This document shows, in pieces, positions 1 to 10,389 of a DNA stretch of 64,000 nucleotides. This DNA is from Tetmemena sp. SeJ-2015 (Eukaryota; Ciliophora; Spirotrichea; Sporadotrichida; Oxytrichidae): positions 1 to 64,000 of the forward strand of contig JAJKFJ010023674.1 in the NCBI GenBank assembly GCA_027382625.1. Reading direction: 5' to 3'. The notes beneath the pieces are model-generated. The model was not told the origin of the DNA, did no database searches, and saw only the letters and a program-made list of their open reading frames with translations. How positions within the stretch are numbered: position 1 is the stretch's first letter; each line of letters opens with the position of its first letter. Both the position numbers and the translations under genes were made by a program.

Positions 1-125
1 TCCTAGAAGACTTTAGATTGCCTGTTTAGGGTTAAAATTTAGCATGATTATAAGTATTAATAAAGAAATTAATTATACACAACTTATTTTCACTTTCTTA
101 TCATATTATGGGGTTTTGGGGTTTT
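1..125. mobile_element. Terminus of a TBE-like telomere-bearing transposon
   Basis: Bases 109-125 read GGGGTTTTGGGGTTTTG, two units of the spirotrich telomere repeat plus one G, followed directly by ACT. TBE transposons of oxytrichid germline genomes are known to end in about 17 bp of C4A4 repeat inside a roughly 78-bp inverted repeat and to duplicate an ANT target. The match in length, orientation and target suggests that 1-125 is the inner side of one element end, with the body to the left of the window. No transposase is visible. An internal telomere tract of another origin cannot be excluded. Confidence 0.6.
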
Positions 126-150
126 GACTCCAAGAGCTAAATAACATCAA

Positions 151-930
151 ATGAGATTATACATCCTTTGTTTATTTCACTTCGTGCTTGGTATTACTCT
201 AACAGTTGCTTCACCAGGCTTAGGATTCATCGAAATAATATACCAAATTTAATATCAGAATAAAATATTATTGTAAGAATTAACCTGAATTTTTAAAAAT
301 ATAAATATGCGTGATAATTCCACTAATTCTACTCTGTTCTACCTACTCAATGGACTTCTGCTTCTTAATTTTCTACATGGTGCTGATGATAAATGACTTT
401 GTAGTTTATGGAAGCTTCGTGGGTCTTTAGCTTATTCAAAATGGGGATGCTTGGAACATCTATAATAATCCTAGTTCTGATATATACGGCCCATTCCCGA
501 TGACTATGATTATAATTTGGACTGCTTTCCCACTAATTGCTATAATTGTATCGTTCTGCGCCTACAGAGAATTCAAGGGTATGGCCTACGATAGGATGGG
601 CATAAGCGGACCAGGATTTGGAGGACTTATGAGTTCTCTGGGGAGGGGAGGCAGAAATGCTAACAGAGGAGATAATTAAGACGACTAACGTGACTATGAA
701 GCTCAGCAGCCTCTCAACCCTGCCAACTAAAACAATCAGAACAGTAACTACCAAGCTCAGCCTCCATCCAATATCTAGACACAGAGTAGAAATTATATTA
801 TATTATTTTTAATCAGCAGCAACAGCAGTAATAACAATCTTAACAAAATCAGCCCGCTGACCCAACTGCTCAAAACAGATCGAGAAATGGATATACTGCA
901 TTCAGTGGATAGGGAGTCAGAATTGGATGA
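151..930 (+). CDS. Small multi-pass membrane protein with a Q/N-rich tail
   Basis: An N-terminal hydrophobic stretch (MRLYILCLFHFVLGITLTVA) starts 25 bp after the transposon end. After a frame change in the region 240-350 come two more membrane segments (FYMVLMINDFVVYGSFVG and MIIIWTAFPLIAIIVSF), then CAYREFKGM and a glycine/arginine then Q/N-rich cytoplasmic tail ending NGYTAFSGQGVRIG and UGA at 928-930. A 32-bp IES with CAG pointers at 785-816 restores the tail frame. The tetraspan-like layout recalls COPI-associated or SCAMP-like proteins of ciliates, but I have no domain match. The border between the first and second coding segments (intron or IES) is not resolved. Confidence 0.55.
785..816 (+). 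other. IES, pointer CAG
   Basis: 32-bp AT-rich insert between CAG at 782-784 and CAG at 814-816. Removing it joins ATC TAG ACA CAG to CAG CAA CAG CAG TAA in one glutamine-rich frame. A GT-AG intron in the same place would break the frame. Confidence 0.6.
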
Positions 931-1023
931 ATAATAAGAAGAAAGATAATTTATTCTTCACATTTGATTTTTCAAGAACAAGAATACTTATCAAAATTTA
1001 TGAGACTTAAATTATAAAATTAA

Positions 1024-4000
1024 TGAAAAACTAATTCAATAGCGGTTCAATTATGAAACCCATCGCAGAAGGATAACAGTATCTAATCCATCAAAAACCC
1101 TAGAGACATCTACAGGATAAACAGATTCAACTTAATTTCTTTTAACTAGTCAAGCATTTTTATTTAATTTAAAAGCCTCATACAGAATTCAAACCAAGTT
1201 TATTTTAGTTAAGGAGTAACTGGTAGCTAAAATTTTCAAGGATTAAGACTTGGCTCGCCCTAAAATGTGCTTGCAAGTACAACTGATAATATCGGTTCGA
1301 TTTAGAGACAAGGAAATCAGTATTTCGGAAGTGGACATCATTCGCAAAACAACAATATAGTTGATAAATCAAGTGAAATATTTATCCTGTAAATGAATGA
1401 GTGGAGTTTTATATATGTTAGTTAAAAAGGAAGATTCTGTCCTTACAAATTATCTAATTCAAACTAATTTAACTAACAATGAAATTATACTCTCTAACTT
1501 TTAATTGGATTATCAATTAAATGTATGAGTATAATGTTCACACTTCAAACATGATATACTTCTAGGAAAGTCTAAGCACTTCAAATATGGTTAGAGAGAC
1601 TAAGATGCACCACCAAGGTAGAGCCCATAAAGGAACAGACGAAAAAGGCCTCTACTCTGACTTCCTTGATATGGACATAGGAATGATCGGTAGTGCGACT
1701 GAGGGTTAGATCAAAGATCCCTCCAAGTTTGAGGATACTACTCACGAATATATGGGCAGTGATCACCAGCATAACGTAGGATACACTACAACTTAGCAAA
1801 TGAACTCACTTGATGATATGAACAGCTTGGATGATCAGGAAAATGTGCTTCACAATCCTCACTCCAGATATCTTGCTTAGATGTCAAACGACGAGGGCAC
1901 TGGTGAATCCGATTTAGATAACTTAGAAGAGAGACCAGATGACCAGAGGCAGTCAAACTCTGATTTTCTAAAAAAGACCAGCACATATTCAAGAAGGTAG
2001 GCTGCTGGAATAAATCTTACATACTTAAGTTAAGTACTCATAATTTATATATCCAATTTAGCTTCTTTGAAATCCTAAAAGACTTCAAAGGCTTCAAATC
2101 AGCATTAGAAGATAAACAATTTCTTGATAGAAGCTTAAAGAAAAGTGGAAACTCCTAACTTAAATAGTTTGAATTCAAATTAGAATCACTATTTGCAGAG
2201 CCTTGGTCCAAAGTCAGTTAAAACTCCCACTTTGATGATGAGGGGAGAAATAAAAACCTTATCCTCGCCTCTTGGAATTTAAGCTAGTCAGCTAATTTCT
2301 GGTTTCAAGCCTGGTATTAAATCCCCAACAGCTGAAATCTAGTCTATCTTTGAAAACCATACTAAATCTAAATACAACAAACTTAAAAATTTGCCTACTC
2401 AAGAGACCACATAGGGTTAGAGTAACTATCAAGTTAGTTAGGACCAGAATTAACTGGCCAGTAGAAACAATGATCTAGGCAATAATTTGAGCGGCAATAC
2501 CTTGAAATCTTAAAATGCAGGCTCTGTAAAAAGCTTTGCTGCAAAGTAATCTAACATAGGATTCACTACGGGAACTGCATTTTCTCAAAATCAAGAAGAG
2601 AACACTTCTGGACTCTCCAAGGGATCAATGCTTCAAAACATAAACAGCAGCAAGGCTGGATAAAGTGGGAGTTAAAAGACCAAAATTCTGTTTACCAATA
2701 CGAATTATGTGGCTAATGTAATTAAAAAGTAACTTGAGATCCCTAACATTCCAACCAGCAACTAACTCATTTTTCAAGGTGCTGCTCCTAAAATATCTAA
2801 TCAATAAACTAAGTTGTAAAATAAAAAGGGAAAGAAAGGAATGATGGCTGCAAACTAAGCAACTGCAAAAATTTTAATGAAGTAGAATCCTAAGAATCAG
2901 AGCCAAAGCAGTTTCATTAAGAATTACTAATCTGTTCCAAACGGCTCAGCAACTGGCATTCAATTCAACAAGTAGTCTTAACTCAACAATATGAACAACA
3001 ATGGAAATGAGCTGAACTCACTTCAGACTTCTCAGTATCAGATGACATCTTATCAAACTTAGATGAACTTTGCTCAGGCAAGGAGTGCTTAAGGATTTAA
3101 CAGCCCATCCAATTATTTCGATGGCAAATACCAAAATATGAACACTGCTACTACTCCAAGTCTAGAGAAGATTCCTTTAAAGCCACATTTAATGGACATG
3201 AAAACTGAAATAACCACTATGCTAAAGCAAAATGCTGGTCATAACTACAACTCATAGATGACGATGAACCAACAGAGCTAAAAGGGAAACAAGTCACAAA
3301 AGATGAAGTCTTCATATTTATCTAACAACAATAATTCAACAACTTAGCCTCAAGCTAATCATACCAACAAACGAGTAACTCCTAAAATGAAAATCCATTT
3401 ATTTAAAATGCTTATATGTTATTCTATAATTCTTAAAAGTGCTATAAGAATAGCTTCACTTAAGTGATTCATATATCTTAGCCTGAGATGAGCTAGAATT
3501 CGAAAACCTAGGACATCCTGATCCAGCATTTAAATGAGAAGTATAAGGAGGTTTCCTAAATTAAAGATGAGCTTTACAATAAGAACAAGGAATTGCAAGA
3601 CCGCTTATTCCAAGCAGAGAAACAAATCATTTACTTGGCTACGATGCATTAAAGATCTATTTAATCTCCCATTTCTCAGCAGAGCTCTGAGTAGAAGTAG
3701 AACAAGAAGCATTTCAAAACTCTCAGCTTAACGATTTTATTATAGTATTTTAGATGAGTTATTTTTAGCTTAAAAGATAGCATGTACCAACTATCGATGA
3801 ATGATAATCATCTTTAGAGCATTCCTACAGCCCCCATGGGCAGAAATTTGTAGACCTCTGAATCTAAGACTGGCTCCACCGAGTATTTGCATATGATAAA
3901 CCCCACTACTAATGATAAAGCTGCAATTCCTTAAAATGTTGCAAAGTATTTAACTCAGGCTTATGATGCGAAGCCCTTGAACTCCTCAATGGTTTCGCCT

Positions 4001-4330
4001 AAGTCGTCCTAAAAATATGAGCAAAGAAGATTTGATTTTACACCAGGAGTAGAATCGCCTTCTACAACAACTAAGCACACTTAATCAAAGCCAAGCAAAT
4101 AGATTGAACTCGATCTAAATTCCATCCAGAACTTAGGCAATGGTAATGGAGTTCCAAGTGTAAACTAAAAGCTAGAGTCTATATTTAAAATAGCCAGTCC
4201 TGCTAACTAAGTTTTAAAGGACAAGCGCCCAATTTATAGCGAAAATATTGAATGCTCTCCTAGAGTGCAAAATACTTAGGGAAAAGATCAAAATTTCAAT
4301 GATCCTTAGATGCATTCTATTTTTTAATAA
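1024..4330 (+). CDS. Long Q/N/S-rich low-complexity protein with a coiled-coil segment
   Basis: Read with UAA/UAG as Gln, an open frame from ATG 1588 runs for about 1.9 kb to a UGA near 3465. It encodes a hydrophilic chain rich in Asn, Ser and Gln with no recognised domain. After a frame change a coiled-coil part follows (about 3485-3760: HLNEKYKEVSQIKDELYNKN), then another disordered part (3780-4330). The segment 1024-1560 carries the same composition and is probably the 5' piece, joined through one or more IESs. Internal UGA codons fall only at piece borders in AT-rich sequence. Function unknown. Whether 1024-4330 is one gene or two is uncertain. Confidence 0.45.
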
Positions 4331-4344
4331 GTAATTTTTAGAAT

Positions 4345-5383
4345 AATATTTTAACCCCTTACCTGGGCATGATACTCCAGTCTACAATGGGACTTTGAAA
4401 ATAAAAGTAACTTATTGTGAACAAGACCATAATGGAAAAGCAAAATATGTAACAGTGCTTTTAAATGCTAACAAATTTGTGAACTTCGTGAGATTAGGAT
4501 TGTGTCTGCCAAAGTAGTGCAGTTAAAGTTAATACAAGAGCTTAGAAAGTATAGTGTAAAATCTAATCTATAATACTATGAGCACAGTTTGGCAGGAATA
4601 TTATATTGAGAACGCCTTCACGAGAAGGGATACTCGAATAGATATAAGGATAGATAGGGTGGATCAGAACACATCAGAGTGGATGGATGACAATAAGCAT
4701 AGAATGAATAAATATCTGGAGTATTTCCGAACATTGTCGGTATAATAAGAAATGCTATGTTTCGCAAGCTATTTAAAATAATCCATAAGAAGTCAGAATA
4801 GCTCAAATGACATTCAAAGTAATACACGAATAAACTAAATATAGTTTAGATCCGAAACTAATAATAACTTTGATCGTAATTACCATAATAAAAGTAAGAA
4901 AATCCTCCTGAAGATGAACCTGACAATGGACCTGAAAACATAGCCCAAGTAAATATTGAAGACATCTATCCTGAGTTTGACTTTTAAGAAGATGAGCTTT
5001 ATGGACCAGACTAAATACCAGAACAGATGAGTCCTCACCCCGTGCTGAGGAGGAGATCATCCATGAGTGAGATGATAGAGCATGAGAGCTTCATGAGGTA
5101 GTTCTCAATTATGCTTACTTTTTAAATGCGAGCATGGAAAGCCCTGACTGCATCAAGAATGAGTAGGAAAGATTTGAAGCATGGAATTGTGGATTTAGAT
5201 GCTTTGGAGGGTTTCAAAGCGTTGACTCAGTTTAACTTTAGTACAACGTTCACTGCTTACTTCGTACTAGCTGCTCCATCTTAAAATATTCAGGTAGTCT
5301 TCTCAATGGCTGGCACTCTTTTTATTCCCTTCATTTGTTATGAATTTAACAGGATAGATTGAATAATTAGATGCAAGCCCAGC
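4345..5383 (+). CDS. Partial NRF/acyltransferase-3-like membrane protein
   Basis: The first part (4345-4890) has the lumenal signature RLGLCLPKQCS, typical of the NRF domain that precedes acyltransferase-3 in nose-resistant-to-fluoxetine-type proteins. After a frame change near 4890 an acidic segment follows (PPEDEPDNGPENIAQVNIED), then VDLDALEGFKALTQ, which resembles the D-x-L-E/D-G-hydrophobic entry into the first acyltransferase-3 membrane helix. The expected ten or so membrane helices and the catalytic His are absent; UGA follows at about 5381. The rest of the gene may lie elsewhere in the germline genome or outside this window. No convincing start codon. Family assignment is tentative. 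Confidence 0.4.
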
Positions 5384-5506
5384 AGTTTTAGTTGATGAAG
5401 CTGTTCTAGAGAGTGAAGTCCACTATCGAAGGTTACGAGAATAGAGAATAGGCACTAGTGCGTAAGATTCAAGAGCTAGAAGCAGCCCAGCTACAAACTC
5501 ATTCGT
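5375..5506 (+). other. Isolated helical, Q-rich coding fragment
   Basis: Open segment reading MQAQQFQLMKLFQRVKSTIE and on to ALVRKIQELEAAQLQTHS and UGA at 5504-5506. It looks like a coiled-coil C-terminus but has no obvious upstream partner here. It may be a coding piece (MDS) of a neighbouring or scrambled gene. Confidence 0.3.
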
Positions 5507-5630
5507 GAATTAAAAAATGAAAGTTTATAAATGTCTTAAATAAAGGTGTTAATTATTTTCTATGTTCTTCAAATTAAAGTTAGTGGATAAAGTTTATTAA
5601 GATTGAGTAGAAATTTGATAATTTTTGTAA

Positions 5631-6378
5631 TGGAAAATGATATTAGCAGCTCTTAAGCTGTGAGTTAAGTAATCCCATTGGAAATAATAAGCATAGAATT
5701 GAATGGGAATACACACTTAAGAGATGGCCTCATTACTGATTTAGAGAACTAATTCAAGCATCTAAGTGCACTAAATATTTCTCTATTCGAAGAAAAGTTT
5801 GAGAATCTAATAATCCTTAATAATGATTTGTCAGAAGAGATCCTCTGTAAAATAGAAAAATTCCTAATAGACAATCAGAAATACAAGGAAGTAACACTTT
5901 AAAGAAGATAGAAGACTAACATTAGAGCCAGAGTCATTATTCTATAATTTTATATATGTAAATTGATTTAAGAGAAATAATTTAAGCAATAGTGAGGGCA
6001 ACAAGCCCTTTCAAAATAATCAATTATAAACTTAGTAAAGCATTAAGGCAAATGAGTTTTTGTCATCACTCCCCACTAGCAATAGTTTAGTCCCAGGCCT
6101 TACTCAAAGAAAGAGAAGTCATCTCGTTAGCTCTTAGGCAGAAACAATTCCATCAGCTCATGAGCAAGAAATACTAGAAGATCTAGGTTTAACTCAGGAA
6201 CGCAGACGCTAAGCAGTTAGGCAGAAAGACTTCCAAATAAATAGGGAGGACATTATGAATACCAAAGTGCAAGCATTCAGGACATCTATCAAAGTCTGGG
6301 TGAAAGAGCAGCGAGCGAACAAGAAGAATAATTGGCTAAGAAATATAAAACCTAATTAAAACAATTTCTTTGAAAGAA
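5631..6378 (+). CDS. Hypothetical protein, Q-rich
   Basis: ATG 5631 opens a frame of about 120 residues (MENDISSSQAVSQVIPLEII and on) ending at a UGA near 5993. A second frame then continues with NKPFQNNQLQTQQSIKANEF and later RSRFNSGTQTLSSQAERLPN and the closing QEEQLAKKYKTQLKQFL before UGA near 6376. The three segments are in different frames, so at least two IESs or introns are present; their borders were not fixed. No family recognised. Confidence 0.4.
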
Positions 6379-6701
6379 TATAAAACACTCACTTGCTTCC
6401 ACCACTACTAGCAGCTTTAAATTGTATTTTATTTTATTAAGGGAGCTTTCATAATTGTAGTATTTATCCTTAGCCTTATCTCGTGAGGTGTGGTGTTTTT
6501 ACATAGAGTTGCCCTCAATATAATGTAGTCTATACTTAGGATATAAATCATAATTGACTTATTATAATCAGAATACAATGTAATTTAAAATTATATGATT
6601 ATAATAGAATTTAATTAAATTATAAAATGTTATGGGGCAATAATTCTGTTTAAATGTTTTAAAGAATGAGCTTAATTATAATTAAATTATAGCAAATTTA
6701 A
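6379..6701. other. AT-rich intergenic spacer
   Basis: About 320 bp of strongly AT-rich sequence between two plus-strand genes. No ORF, RNA gene or repeat was recognised. Confidence 0.5.
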
Positions 6702-7760
6702 ATGCCTCCCAAAAAGCATCACAATCAGCAGCAGGTTTATCAGGTCAAAGCAACCTTTGCCAGCGATAATCCTCCCGCGCAACCTAACCCACAGTTCCAA
6801 ACTAATCAAAATCAGTATCAACCTAATCAGCAGCGACCATACCAGCCCACTCAGCACTAGCACGTCTAGTACTAGCCTCGCCCAAAAATATATTTTTATC
6901 TTTTCCAAATCTTATATTTCTCGCCAGCCTCATGTGCAATATCAACCAAGAATGCAACCTAGAATGAATGCACCTTAGCAGCCTATGGGCGGTATGCAAG
7001 GCTTCGGGATCCCTAATCTTAACGCTATGATGCCTATGATTCCTCACATGGAGAACTTATAGTAGATCGACAAGACTCAGCTTGAGGGACTTTTGCTTTA
7101 GCTTGTTGGAATGATTGGTCCTGAAACAATCCAAGAGATTAACAAGAATCCTGCTCAAATGCAGTAAATCATTATGAATAACAACATGAGGATGCCAAAC
7201 TAGTACCCTCAGCAAAGATAGCCTCCGATGATGATGGGCGCCTAATAAATGCCCCCAATCAATCAACAAATGATGTGGATGCAGAACCCACTTTATCAAA
7301 TGCCAAGACCTCCCATGCCCAATACTTTTCCCAATCAGACGCAACCTTAACCAAATTAATCTCAAGAAAAGAAGGAGGAATCATTTTTCATTTTCATCGT
7401 TTTTATCAAGCTCCACTGCTCCTACTCAAGTTTAGACTCAAGCTGCCTAGCCACCTGTTCAGCAGCAAGTTTAGTAATTCTAAGGAAGAGACTAGGCTTT
7501 TATGGCGAGGCCTATGATGTATAGACCACAAGTTCCCATGATTGATCCAAACTTCAGACAAAAGATTTCAAACAACATTTGCGAGATTCATTTCCCAGAG
7601 CCAATCATCTTTACTCTAGACAAACCAGTTTGCAGAAAGTGTATTCCTGAGATGGCTTTCCAGAAGAAGAAAAAACAAGGAGGTTTCAATCAAAAGTAGT
7701 TATCGTAGATCGTTAATAGCTTATTTATCCATTTTTATCGCAAGCACCCTAGGAATAAAT
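6702..7760 (+). CDS. P/Q/M-rich protein with a short Cys-containing C-terminal segment
   Basis: ATG 6702 begins MPPKKHHNQQQVYQVKATFA, then a Pro/Gln/Met-rich region with a more ordered part (DKTQLEGLLLQLVGMIGPET). After two small IESs comes a compact segment, MIDPNFRQKISNNICEIHF then KPVCRKCIPEM, whose Cys pair may be part of a B-box-like zinc site. A third insert with TTATCG pointers (7706-7740) lies near the end. The kelch gene begins only a few bases on, so the two may be one gene (zinc site, coiled coil, kelch); I could not find a frame-correct junction. Confidence 0.5.
6883..6925 (+). other. IES, pointer CTCGCC
   Basis: 43-bp AT-rich insert between CTCGCC 6877-6882 and 6920-6925. Deletion joins YQPR to QPHVQYQPRMQ in frame and restores the repeated QYQPR pattern. 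Confidence 0.7.
7384..7408 (+). other. IES, pointer ATCA
   Basis: 25-bp T-rich insert between ATCA 7380-7383 and 7405-7408. Deletion joins QEKKEES to SSTAPTQVQTQAA in one frame. Confidence 0.65.
7706..7740 (+). other. Probable IES, pointer TTATCG
   Basis: 35-bp AT-rich insert between TTATCG copies at 7700-7705 and 7735-7740. The effect on the frame cannot be tested because the gene end is unclear here. Confidence 0.45.
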
Positions 7761-7763
7761 ATC

Positions 7764-8789
7764 ATGGCCTAAAACCCATATCAATCTGAGAAGCAAATGA
7801 TTAGCAGGTGCCTAGATAAGATTCAGGACTTTAGAAAAGACCACTTCTACTATCAAATAGAGTTGAAAGAAAGAGAGGAGCAGGCAGAGAAGTATATAGA
7901 AATTCTACCAAAGCAGATGAGCGAGATGTTCACTCACTTAGAAGAACTAGTCAACGAGCAGGAAGAGCAGTTCTTAAAGGATATAACTGTTACTGAGTAA
8001 ACTCAAGATATGGTTCCAATATTTCATCAAACACTTTCAATGAAGTATTCAGTGAAATTAGAAAAGGAGAAGACTCACTAGTTCAAGTGATGGAGTATTA
8101 CCACGGAGTGCTTTCTCATTTAGATGCTGAATTCGAGAAATACTAAAAATTATAGCTGCTTAGAAATAATCAAGAACAGTTTTAGCAATAACGTTCCCTA
8201 GAAGCTCCACTCTTTCTAATGGAACTAGAGACATTCAATTAAGAAATCCATAGCTTATTTTAAGGATAAGTTTATTGGTGGATATCTAAAGAAGCAGAAT
8301 ATGTACCTAAAGAAGTGCTTCAAGTACGATGAAATATTTGGAAAGTTAGAAGCTAACTCTTTATTAGTTTTACGCTCATGCTGATCACTCTTTATGCGCT
8401 GTTTGTAAATGGAAAGTGATTCCTCCACTTAACTATCCTAGATCAGGAGTTAATCTAACATTAAATTGCTTAACGACATCAAAAGAAGAGCCTGGTAGAA
8501 GATTCCTGATATAATCGACAAATCTAAATTAAGCAATTAAAATTTAGCTTACATGAGTTTGGCTTACCAAATAACAGACAAAGAGATCATGATTTTCGGA
8601 GGCAAGAGTGCTTTGACGTTCTCACCGATAATTAATTTACAAAGAGGCTCTTTGATAAACCCTTGCTCTTTCATGGACTCTCCTTTGGTCTTCAATCATA
8701 ATCTGTATGCTTACGGAAACGATATTTATATCCATAAATACTCCTTCCCAGAGCAAAAGTGGTCTTGCATTCCCAAAACTTTAGTCTGA
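7764..8789 (+). CDS. Coiled-coil plus kelch-repeat protein
   Basis: ATG 7764 begins a charged helical region (MISRCLDKIQDFRKDHFYYQ then ELVNEQEEQFLKDI) typical of the coiled coil after a B-box. After frame changes near 8020-8060 and 8250-8400 come kelch-like elements: WKVIPPLNYPRSG, then DKEIMIFGGKS with the Gly-Gly of a kelch blade, and a last blade NLYAYGNDIYIHKYSFPEQKW before UGA 8787-8789. Only about two blades are visible, fewer than the usual six, so further pieces may be missing or lie elsewhere. Role probably protein binding; partner unknown. Confidence 0.55.
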
Positions 8790-8989
8790 TAGTCATCTGT
8801 AAAGATATATTTGACTTTAATTTTGCTAAACTATGAGACCACCAAAATTTCTTATTATTATAGCATGTTGATTTGATTAACTATGATTCAAAATCTTTTT
8901 GTAAGCTTCCATTTAGTTCTAAACAAGGAGCTTTCTTCTTCGAACCTTGAACTCATACTTCATTTTTTTAATTCCTTTGATGACGCTTC

Positions 8990-10149
8990 TCTTGTCAAAT
9001 ATTTGAACAATGGTTTGATAGCTCATGATAGAAAAAGGAATAAATTAAATTGGATGATTCCATCTTCATCATACTTTACTTTAATCTCGTACTCGATAAC
9101 TATAAAGTTATAAATAATGAAGAAGCTTACATTCGCCATCTTCATCACTGTCCTCTAAGTAATTTGTAGACGAACTTGCCACGCTCAAATTATCGAAAGC
9201 AAACTCTCTCACAGACTGAGCTTTATTTTAAGAAGTCTAGAGCTTAGCCTAGTTGATGATTTGACTATCTCTCTCTAGGTCAACTTGTGTTTGTCTGTAA
9301 TTTGGTTACATTGGTTGGTTTCTATTTTGCTTATATTCAAAAGTTCTTTGAGTATTATTGCTTGGATTTTGTTATGCTACTCTCCCTCCTTCTTGGTATC
9401 CAAAATTTCTTTCATAAGCTGCTCCAACATGCTATTTTAACTTTGAAACATAATATTCTTACTTCAGATTACACTAGTCGAGAGTTGTTGATTGATTACT
9501 GGGCATTTCTACCTTGAATGTTTGCTTGAGAATTTGAGGATATATATTGATTCTATTGATCTCCTGAGTTATAGTTAGACCTTGAGAATTCTAAGATAGG
9601 CACGGGCGGATGTTGATTTCTAAACTTGTTAAAGAATGAGAGAAATATACCTGTAGTTGCTTGAGAATTAACTCTAGTTAAGTTGCTCTTGAGGGTATTA
9701 TTGATGTTACTACGAGGGAAGATAGTCATTTACAGGCCTTTGCTGGTTCGAGAAGTTCCTGTTATTGTTTTAAGCTCTCGCCTAGCTTTAATCCTTCTAG
9801 TAAATAAACATATTAATATTTTATTCTGTGGGTACTGATTGTACTGCTAGGAGTCTCTCCTCTTATGGAAACTAATTGGCTTATTACAAATGAGTGATGA
9901 TGTTTACGATCTGTTTTTGGGCGAAAAACTCATAGTCCTGGTTCTCTTCTTTTTCTTTTGTTTATCTTTTTTGTGCTTGGAGGAATCCAAACTGCTCACT
10001 ACACTGAAATTTATAGCAATAGAAATTTACTAAAGCGCCAGGGATGTAATTGCAAAAGTTGACACTGCTATAATAGCGAGGTTTCTGTTGCTGGAGTCAC
10101 TGTGACTTTCAATTGTGCGAGTTGCATCAGCACTTTGAGAACCTCCCAT
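8990..10149 (-). CDS. Hypothetical protein with an N-terminal myristoylation-type motif
   Basis: Start at 10149 gives MGGSQSADATRTIESHSDSS. Gly2 with Ser at position 6 or nearby fits an N-myristoylation signal, so the protein may be membrane-tethered. The rest is Ser/Asn/Gln-rich with a Lys-rich stretch (KHKKDKQKKKKRTRTM) and an acidic end (NYLEDSDEDGE) near 9120. Frame changes near 9420 and 9120 mark inserts. The 3' end was not fixed and is given approximately. No family recognised. Confidence 0.45.
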
Positions 10150-10389
10150 TAAAAAATTAAGATTAAAATTATTTTAATAAAATACAAGCGATCTTTCATC
10201 AGCTGCAATAATGAAACACAGTCAAATTCATAATTACTTTCTATTTTTCAAAACATCATAAATAAGTAATTCAATTTTTTAAAAATAAATAATTTAAGGA
10301 TTTATTTTTCTATTTAAATAAAATAGGGATATTTTTCCTCTAAAATAGTTTATTTTTTTATCTTTATTTAATGTGTATAATTTTAATAT

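Noticed and set aside
109..125. A true chromosome end
   Set aside because: Only two repeat units are present and unique sequence continues on both sides. A transposon terminus explains it better.
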